A stretch of DNA of 42,427 nucleotides from Pleurotus ostreatus/Saccharomyces cerevisiae fusant (Eukaryota; Opisthokonta): positions 1-42,427 of the forward strand of contig JAMQCK010000185.1 of the NCBI GenBank assembly GCA_024196135.1, given 5' to 3'. Every line of letters starts with the position of its first letter. Within the stretch, counting starts at the first letter, position 1. The notes under the pieces are model-generated. The model worked only from the letters and a program-made list of their open reading frames with translations. It was not told where the DNA came from and searched no databases. This document shows positions 34,801 through 42,427 of the stretch, piece by piece. Both the position numbers and the translations under genes were made by a program.

Positions 34801-35688
34801 CGGCCGCCGAGCGTCGTGAGGGCACTGTCAAGACGACGGTGAGCAAATACAACAAACTCTGCCGCGAGCTGGCCGCGCTCATCAAGAAGCGCGGCCGTCG
34901 CGGGCCATGCACCATTCGGCCGTTGAAGGAGCTGCCACCGTCGGGCTTCTGGGACCTCGATATCGACAATCCATGCTGGGATGACCTTCGTTTTGACGCC
35001 GCCGACTCCTCGCAGGCCCCTCGCTGGATGGCGGACGATAATATGCGAAGGGCAATCCGTGGGCAGCTGCTGCTGGACCGCTGCCTGGAGGAGCAGGCGC
35101 GGCTGGAGCACGAGCGGAAGAATGTTTTAGATTGGTACGAGCACGAGTGGCTCGCGGTTCAAAATGCACAGCGACGTGGCCTGCGCCAGCCAGGTAAGCC
35201 CCTTATCTTGCCGAAACCGTCGAGTAATCTAGATCTGACCGGGTATAGACGCTCCGGCATTGCTCCATCAACTAGAAAACCGCCGGCGGACTCTTCTGCG
35301 TGTAGCGGTGCATTGGCATAATAACGGCCTCAATGTGCGCGGCCCCTCCGAGGGGGAATTTGCGCTCGCGCTCGAAGAATGGGCGCAGGCGTCCTGCGAC
35401 TACGACCCAGCCTTTGGCAGGGCGACCGAAGCCCTTGATGAGGAGGATGGACCCGGTATAGGGGGCCTTGTCGATGACGAGGTTGAGGAGGATGGCGAGA
35501 TGGTGGAGGCGGTTGAGGGTGTCCTCGCCGAAAGGGATAGATTAGAGGGGGAGGTCGCTTGGCTGGAGGAATCCCAAGCGGGGGACGGCGGGGCGGCGTT
35601 TGAGCCGCAAAGTAACGGGGGAGGAACGGCGCTCAGTCCCATACAAGAAGGGGGTCTAGAGGAGGAGGATGGCTGGTATACTGAATGA
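31866..35688 (+). CDS. KDZ transposase (CxC1-type cysteine cluster)
   Basis: Exons 31866-32589, 32642-32868, 32916-34028, 34080-34302, 34350-34721, 34774-35193 and 35249-35688 give 1172 residues with all phases correct. An N-terminal disordered, basic/acidic region is followed by the CxC1 zinc cluster (about 222-300): VCTCGG, DINSCHCRPAATQLVEVGLF, PCAPYRPSLAIDINVLDFV, then ISPNVTAWCKAMELFL. The catalytic core has DACFSQKH (Asp about 464), LYDIACQ (Asp about 612), FHAFGHDWPCQIIYHPRKC and DGEGCERVWYSISRL (Glu about 671), which I take as the acidic triad of the RNase H-like fold. A long coiled coil (about 763-886) and an acidic C-terminus follow. The frame has no stop, so the transposase may be functional. 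It would cut and paste the element in the nucleus. Confidence 0.93.
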
Positions 35689-35868
35689 TCAGATGTCGGA
35701 GGGCCTCCTTTGTGCACTTCAATTTGTGAGGGCTGACCGAGTTTCAGATACTTGAACTGCCTCCCGTTACGCACGGTCACATGATGGCCGCGTGCGTCGA
35801 CATTTGTGGGGAATCTCGTAACCTGCCGCGTGCCCCCAGCGGAAAATTTACTTCTTCCTCGCAACCAC

Positions 35869-37588
35869 GATGGACCTGAAGGGGTTGGTTCAGGGTGAGT
35901 GTCACCCACCCCAGGGAGGCGCGCGAGAGCAGTCGCCCCGTCAGTCAACGCATGGCAGACAGGGACATACGATGCGCCATATGCGCCGCCTTCCGGGGCC
36001 GTCGGATACTGGAATAGACATACGCTGATTCATTGCCCAGCTCGGACCACGCGAAGCGGCCAAGCGTTTACCAATTTCATCCCAATTGCTGCCGACGTTG
36101 ATTTGGAGGAGTTATTCCAAAAAGCGGAGCGCGATCAAGTGGATGAGTACGGGCCTGAATCGGACGTCGAATCGGATACCGGGGCCGACCGCGCCTCTGC
36201 CGCAAGCTCACGCTCGAGCTCCCCTCTCCCCGAGCTCACGGACTCGGACGACGAGGGCATCCCGCCCCCCGCCGTGCCCAATGTCGCCCAACCTGGGGGC
36301 GGTCGCAATTCCAACGCTCGGAAGAGCGCGCGCCAGAGGAAAAAGCGCCGTGCGGAACAAGGAAATACGAGCGAAGCGTCAAAGCGACACCGGGCCGAGA
36401 AGATCCTCGCCGCCGAGACCCAGCCGACGCAGTTCAACCTGAAGGCCGCGCCAGTCACCAGCACAGGATGGGCGGCTCGACGCGATGGGGGCGAGGTTGG
36501 CGTACCCGCCCTGCAAGAGCTGAAGGCCGAGGGATTCCAGATCGTTGATTGGCAAGGAAGGTACGTTGCAAGGGTCCCCGCATGCTCATTCCCTCTCACC
36601 ATCCCGTAGGCAGCCGACCGCATTTACCTGCGGGAAGGAGCAGACGGTCATCGCCGCTGCGCTGGGAATGCCAGAGGGGGAGGGGTTTGAGGCGGAGCAT
36701 CTCAAACTCGCCGATGAGTTGGAGCTCGCGCGCGAAGGCATGACCTTCCCAGCGGATGATCGCTACCATCGCCGCGGGGATTTCTTTGTCAAAGCGCACG
36801 GCACCTCCTTCGGTGGGGGTCAGGAGGTAGGGTGTGCATCCACAGTAGCACCCTCGCGCATCTGATGATAGTGCAGGAACCTCGCCCTCTGAAGCACTCC
36901 GATCGAAACCGCCGCGAGCTCGACCGCCTCACCCAGCTCCGACCAATGCAGAGGATCGCCCATTTTGGCTCAGGTGCGCGACCCCCCGCCCGTACAAGCC
37001 AATTTCTGACGCGCTTTACCAGCCGGGCTTGCTGGCTGGGAGCCCAAGATCCATACCTACTACGCAGACGTTCAGACCCGCCTTCTCGGCTGGAAGCCGC
37101 ACCTCCGCCGTCGGCGCGCGTTTAAGAAGAGCGTTTGGAGCTGCCTCAGTATCAACTTTGGCCCCCGCACCGTCTGCAACCCCCACCGCGACTTCGGGAA
37201 TCTCTCCTTCGGCTTTTGCGCGATAACGGCCTTAGGAAGGTTCAACCCCGACCTCGGAGGGCATCTCGTCCTGCGCGAGTTTAAGCTGGTCATCAGGTTC
37301 CCGCCCGGATCGACCATCCTCATCCCATCCGCGCTCGTAACACATTACAATGTCGACATCGGCCCGGGCGAGACCCGCTACTCCGTTACCCAGTACACTG
37401 CCGGGGCTATATTTCGCTTTGTAGAACACGGGTTTAAGTTGGACGAGGAGTACTACGGCTCGCTGGATGCCGCGGGGAGGGTGGCAGCGCGCGAGGAGAA
37501 CGCGGGGCGTTGGAAGAAGGGCATTGCGATGCTCTCGCGCCTGCCAGAGCTCCGGCGTAAGGCCAAAGAGATTAGCAGGGGTCTTTAG
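35869..37588 (+). CDS. TET/JBP-family Fe(II)/2-oxoglutarate DNA dioxygenase
   Basis: Clear exons: about 35928-36560, 36610-36826, 36877-36973 and 37023-37588; roughly 500 residues. Predicted to oxidise 5-methylcytosine (TET) or thymine (JBP). The N-terminal third is acidic/Ser-rich then basic (NARKSARQRKKRRAE), a likely nuclear signal. The double-stranded beta-helix core is in the last exon: NFGPRTVCNPHRDFGN carries the HxD iron ligands, SALVTHYNVDI the distal His, and GETRYSVTQYTAG the 2-oxoglutarate-binding Arg; ITALGRFNPDLGGHLVL and FPPGSTILIPSA are family hallmarks. The last exon has no early ATG and is easily missed by ORF callers. The start is unresolved: the open frame upstream of 35899 meets a stop, and an ATG at 35869 would need an intron of only 33 nt, while ATGs at 35781 or 35784 with a longer intron are alternatives. 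Confidence 0.88.
35936..35964 (+). repeat. 29-bp segment repeated inverted at 26056-26084
   Basis: Encodes PSVNAWQTG in the dioxygenase frame. The only exact match noticed in the window is the inverted copy about 9.9 kb to the left, on the far side of the accessory gene. Confidence 0.8.
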
Positions 37589-37780
37589 TATACTAGCACA
37601 TACACGAACATGCAAGAAAACCGATTCAGGCTTCGCGAGGGGGAGTTTCTGCCCGATTGGGCGCATAGCGTTGTTTCCAAATGGGGAAATGCCCGGTGCG
37701 CCACGTGTCAAGCCGTCCCTTAGGCGCGCCCGCTCACAAAACCTCGCAGGACCAACGTTCTACCACTACCAGCCACCGCC

Positions 37781-38963
37781 ATGGAGGACTATACGGTCCC
37801 TCCCCCCCCCAAGCCCAAGGAAGCCACGGCCGTCCTGCGCTCGGACCTTGAAAGGCGCCTTCGAAAGGCAGCGAAGAAGAAGCCGCATATCTTCTACGGC
37901 GTCCTGTCGCATGCCGTCTTTCGAGGCGGGTACTACCGCGAGTCCCTTTGTGAGTCTCGCCCATCCATTCCGTCGCCCCTCGCTCACGCCCTACAGCCTC
38001 CACCACCGAATTCCTCGACAAGCTCAAAGCCGACGTAGGCCGCATCGAGATCCAACTTCGCGACGCCCTCCCCAACCTCCTGTTCGACCGGTTTCAGTAC
38101 CTCTACCGTTTTGGAGAGGCCTATCGCAGGATGTGGAAGGAGAGGCAGGAGGAGGCCATGGACTGCCCCTTGCCCCTCAAGGAATGGGCCGAGGACGAGG
38201 CTAATGGGCAGTCGGGTATGCGCGACGACGAGCGCACGATGGTTTATTTCCACGTCGGTGCAGATCTTGCCGAGGTACGCAACCAAGCACCCTTCCATGC
38301 GACAGCGCGCTCATGCCCTGCCCTTAGCCGCAGACCTTGATCCTCCGCGCCCGTACCTACATGGAGGTCTTCATCGTCGGGAACGTCATGCTCCATCTAG
38401 TCGCCAAGGGCCTCGACCCCGCCAACGCGTCCCTCTGGGTTCGGCTCCCTAATAGCGCGCTCATGAACATTAACTGGTACGACACGCTACCGATCCCCGC
38501 GCCGCCCTTCGAGAGATCCATCCACCTTGAGCTTCACCGCCCGGCCTGGCGCGCACCCGCTGTCACGCTCAGCCGGCGCGCCACTGGGCGTACCCTACTA
38601 TGCGCTATTTTCAACCAGGTTCGTCCGCCTCTGCTCGCGCTTCGCTCAAAGCTCACGCACCCCCAGTTCAGCGACGAACCTCGGTTTTTTCACCTTCCAA
38701 TTCTTGAGGGCGGCTGGTTAGAGCTCTCGCAAGCTCGTCGCTTCCTTCGCAAGCGCGGCGTCGAGAAGGACGGGGCATCAATTATTCTCCGTGGCTCCAC
38801 CGTGAACCCCTCCTGTCAGCTGGAGATGACCTGGGACGACCTGATCCCCGTGCCGCCTGCCACCGAGTTCGCGCTCGTATTAAGATTTGTCTGCCGCAAA
38901 TGCCTTTTGATGGAACCCCTGCGTACACTGCGCGCGGAGGATCATTTCTGTACCAAGTTGTAA
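37781..38963 (+). CDS. KDZ-element accessory protein, about 360 residues, unknown function
   Basis: Exons 37781-37949, 37997-38274 and 38328-38963 give 360 residues. It starts MEDYTVPPPPKPKEATAVLR and has a basic patch (RRLRKAAKKKPH), then a mostly helical charged region (LYRFGEAYRRMWKERQEE), a hydrophobic segment YMEVFIVGNVMLHLVAKGL, and a C-terminal part with FVCRKCLL. The segment 38619-38666 (48 nt, in frame) has GT...AG ends and could be a further intron, making the protein 344 residues. No family was recognised. It lies 192 bp after the dioxygenase on the same strand, so it is most likely a cargo gene of the transposon. Confidence 0.72.
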
Positions 38964-39338
38964 TTAGATACCGTGCAGAAGGTTCTACGAGGGCAACGAA
39001 GGCCAAGGGAGCACGGCGAGCCTGTAGTGAGGTTCGGAAGTAAATATTTTGATGCAGCGTGTACAGATAAGCCTCTGATGCTTCATCCAGGGCGTTTTTG
39101 GCAATGGCAAATGGCGGCATTTTCCTGCGCGGCTCGGCCGGCCGAATATTGGCAAATTTGCTGGCGAACAGCCCACGTTTGGAGTATAGGGGCCCTCGTT
39201 CAGGTGAGCCAGTTGACTGCGTGCATGGCTGCGAACCGGCTCACTCTGACGGCGCAACAGTTGCAGATTCTAGGACCAGAGCTTTCCTTCTTCCCCCCAC
39301 CACGGCGCAGAACTTTCGCATCGACATCCCTACCCGCC

Positions 39339-42300
39339 ATGCCCCCCAAGCGCGCTAACCAGAAGCCCAAGACCAACGGCGCCGTCCGCGAGCCTCGCAC
39401 GGCGCCTTCACGCGACGCTGCTGCCGCGAACGCGGCTGCTCAGCAGGAGGCGGCGGTCGACGATGACCTGCCCGTGACTCGGCGCGGTACGCGACGCGGC
39501 GCAGTCCCTCAACCCGTACGCGGCGGAGGGGGAGGACCTAGCCAGGGCGAGGGCAATCCTACACCTGAGGACACGCCCATGGACGTCGACGAACCACCCG
39601 CCCCCCGCAGGAGTGCTCGTCAGGCTGGCGCTCAGGCCGCGGCGGCAGTGGACGCGACCGGCTCGCTCGCTCGGCGTAGGGACGCGAAGTCGAGCACCCA
39701 CACTCCGTCGACTGTAAGTTGCCTCCCCGACTGATGGTGCGCTCGAACTCACGCACCCTGCAGGCGGAAGCCATCGACAAAAATGGGCTTGAAGACGACG
39801 CAATGGACGTTGACCCCCCGGCGCCCACGAAGAAGTCTAAGAGCAAAGGCGGCGCCAAGGCGTCCAAAGGGAAGGCGAAGGTCGGCTCCATTCTTCCCCC
39901 CATGCGATCGCCTTTCTAACGCATCACTAGGCAATGGCGTCGGAACCTGCGGCGGCCTCGCAAGAGCGCGCAACGGAGGGCCTCCAAGGCACGGCCATGG
40001 ACGTCGACAACGATGCCCCGTCCTCCCAAGGCAAGGCTGCACGATCCAAGGTACGCTCTCGACGCCCTGCGCTTTGATGTTTCCTCATGACGGCCTCAGG
40101 AGGGCGGGAATCGCGCCGGGCCGCCATCTGCCTCGCCTCACCCCAGCTCGCACCCTGCGAGTGGCGGGCCCTCATCTGCTGGGGGGCCTTCGCGGCGCTC
40201 GGCATCTGTTAGCCGTGCGACCGTGGGGAACAACGCAAGGCGCCAAAACCTCGCATACGTCGACATCCCCCGCCCGCCCGCGCATGCTACAAGTGTTCGA
40301 TCCCTCGCACCAGTGGCGTCGCCGACTTCACCCACACCATCTGGACCGCCGTCACCAAGCCCGTCCGACAATTCTTCAGATGGCGACCCTTCCCCAGACT
40401 TCGAAGATCCCGGCAACGCCGGCGACGGCCAGGGCGTGGACGAGCTCTCTGACGAGGGGAGTGGCCACTCGACCCCAACCCGGCCACCCAAAAAGAGGCG
40501 CGCTCCTTCACCGGGCTCTCCGATAACGAGGCGACAGTCGAAGCGCAGTCGCAACGGTGCCGAACGTTCCCCTCGGAAACCGCCCCAAGTACAGGCGATG
40601 TCACCCGCCGGAGGTTCTGACGCCGCAGCGGAGGATCTCTTTGCAGATGAAGTTGACGTGCCCATGGCGTCCCCAGAGAACTCGGAGTCTGGAGACGACG
40701 GCAGTAATGCATCCGCTCGCGGGAGGACGAAGAAGGGGGGGAAGGGCGGGAAGTCGAAGAAGGCGAAGAAGGCGAAGAAGGGGGGGAAGAAGGGGAAGGG
40801 AAAGGCGAAGGCGAAGAAGGCGAGGAAGGGGAAGGGCAAGGAGCGCGCCGATGAGTCGAGCGACGAGGAGGAGGGAGGGGAGGAGGACGATGGGTCCGGC
40901 GGCTCAGGGTCCTCCGACGACTCAAGCAGCTCGAGCGACTCGGACGACTCCAACCGGCCTCGCTATACCGCGAAGGAGAAGGCTAAGGGAAGGGCGCCGG
41001 CACCCTCGGACGACGAAGGCAATGCCGCGGGCCCCTCCGGCACCGTGCGAGCTGACAAGGGCAAAGGCAAAGCCCCCGCCCTCGACGAAGCGCAGCCCTC
41101 CACCTCTCCCGGCGTGTTCAACGCTGGCGATTACCTTCCCGACGATGCGGAGCTTCCCCCCATGGACGACCTGTTCTCGTTCGTGCCCCAGGATGACCCC
41201 AACGCCCCTGGCCCGTCGACACGCAGGGCTACCAACCGCACGCGACCCCCCGCAGACGACGCACCTGCCTACGCGCCCGGACGCCTTCCGGACCAGGCTC
41301 GGACCAGGGCTGAGGAGCAGGGTGTCAAATACATCTTGGAACTACAGGCGATTGCGCAGGAGTACAACAAGCCCTTGGATGTCGTGTTCCGACTGGCCGG
41401 CTGGATGCACTCGGACAGTGCGCACGCCCGTCGTTGGCAACGTGCGAACGTCTTCCGGCGCTACTGGGCGTCCACGACCCCCGTTGACCCTGAAGGTAAG
41501 CCACCACCTCCACCCGCTCACGCAATGAAAGCCTGACGATTGATCTTTCAGTCTCGTCCGAGGAGCGGAGGGCGCAGATGGACGCGGCATACCGATCCAA
41601 GATGGCGGAGCTTGGCGAAAACCCTACGACAGACCAGCTTATGGACCACTTCAAGAAAGAGTACGATTACTGCGTGGAGATGGACCGCGAGCTCATCGAG
41701 AACGCATCGTCAAGGCAGCGCCAACGACAGATCGACTCGCTCGCTCAGCAATTCTCGCGCCTCGCCCTTGCCGCTAACCTCAACAACGGCGTCGCCGTTG
41801 TCGGCTACATCGTCGACCTTCACGGCAGGGCGCATACCGGCATGTTTGGTGGCGGCGCCGTCTATGATGAACTCCTGCGACGCTACTCGGGTAACTTCAC
41901 GCGCGGGCTTGAGGATGTCTCGACTATGCTTCGGTATGTTTCTAATCCTTACCTGCTGTGCCTCTACTGATGGCTACGCAGGGCATGCGACTTACGGCTG
42001 CGCGGCTTGCAAGAAGACGGTGAGCCCAACGCCGCGGCGCTCGAGGACCCCATTGAGGGTTGGTTCCCTGAGCGAGATTGGAGCCTCGACCCCAACCAGA
42101 ATAGGAGCGACGAGTATCTCCGCATACTCTATGAGCTGCTGCGCTGGGATCTAGGTTCGCACCCCCATTTTCAGCTTTGTCTCAGTACTTATACTACGCA
42201 GGTGCGATCTATCGCATGGCGAACGAGCGCCTGTCGTCGCGCCATACGGCGAAGGATCCTCGACAATTCCCTCGGGCCATATGGTCCGACATCGCGTACC

Positions 42301-42427
42301 GCCTCGGGATCTGCCTCGTCAACTGGCCGGAGGCTCTGAGGCGCAACATGCCGAAGAAGGGGCTCAAGAGGAAGCCCGCCGGTCGTACGTGGAGCGCTCT
42401 CGTCGCCGGCATGGTCAACCACCGCCG
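39339..42427 (+). CDS. KDZ-element accessory protein with histone-tail-like Lys-rich region, 3' end beyond window
   Basis: Exons 39339-39713, 39764-39880, 39931-40050, 40100-41495, 41552-41933, 41982-42154 and 42202 to the edge give more than 929 residues. The first 670 residues look disordered: MPPKRANQKPKTNG start, repeated DAMDVD/TAMDVD acidic motifs, PPKKRRAPSPGSP (likely nuclear signal), a Lys/Gly tract at about 413-455 like a linker-histone tail, then a Ser/Asp-rich acidic block. The ordered part begins near EQGVKYILELQAIAQEY and contains VFRRYWASTTPVDPE, LAANLNNGVAVVGYIVDLHG and IWSDIAYRLGICLVNWPEAL. No enzyme motif was recognised. The composition suggests a DNA- or chromatin-binding protein, which is an inference. 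Confidence 0.8.

Larger units (their letters stand above)
26336..42427. mobile_element. KDZ-type DNA transposon carrying TET/JBP and accessory genes (right end outside window)
   Basis: The region has one minus-strand gene and four plus-strand genes around a CxC1 KDZ transposase. Gene spacing on the plus strand is 180-375 bp and intron style is uniform (33-56 nt). The left boundary is uncertain: the AT-rich island ends near 25935 and the first element gene ends at 26336. No terminal inverted repeat could be established because the right end is missing. KDZ elements with TET/JBP genes are known from basidiomycetes; the extent given here is the coding block only. Confidence 0.75.

Overview
The window reads as nuclear DNA of a filamentous basidiomycete, most likely an Agaricomycete. 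The reasons are gene models interrupted by many introns of about 50 nt, fungal-type GT...AG splice sites, TATA boxes about 80 bp before some start codons, and a KDZ-type DNA transposon with a TET/JBP-family oxygenase, a combination described from mushroom genomes. I cannot name the species. All gene models below were spliced by eye with reading phase checked across each junction; no database search was possible.

Layout. (1) 1-6306, minus strand: the protein phosphatase methylesterase gene PPE1, cut by the left edge. Eleven small exons are scattered through about 4.9 kb of low-complexity introns of 150-920 nt, while introns elsewhere in the window are about 33-91 nt. (2) 6307-12.9 kb: no protein gene. 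It holds symmetric ACGCGT dyads, a tRNA-Gly(UCC) with an intron, tRNA-like fragments, and a mosaic of unrelated tandem repeats. (3) 13.2-16.9 kb: two divergently transcribed paralogous BTB-domain genes with a C-terminal CxxC...CxxC cluster. (4) 17.7-22.9 kb: a small Ser/Pro-rich protein, a 662-residue MYND-finger protein and a complete dienelactone-hydrolase-family gene. (5) 23.7-25.9 kb: a second, broken copy of that hydrolase running into an AT-rich island that ends in an array of about 30-bp repeats full of GAAnnTTC dyads. (6) 26.3 kb to the right edge: a large KDZ-type transposon, at least 16 kb, truncated by the window.

The transposon carries at least five genes. One minus-strand gene encodes a 1281-residue protein of unknown function. 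Divergent from it are a 1172-residue CxC1-type KDZ transposase, a TET/JBP-like Fe(II)/2-oxoglutarate dioxygenase (predicted 5-methylcytosine oxidase), a 360-residue unknown protein, and a protein of more than 929 residues with a Lys-rich histone-tail-like segment. The four plus-strand genes are packed 180-375 bp apart. The link between KDZ transposons and TET/JBP genes is published (Iyer and colleagues, 2014); the roles of the three other proteins are not apparent from sequence.

The two most notable items are the self-contained KDZ plus DNA-oxygenase element and the PPE1 gene, whose coding sequence looks intact although its introns have swollen with polypurine/polypyrimidine DNA.
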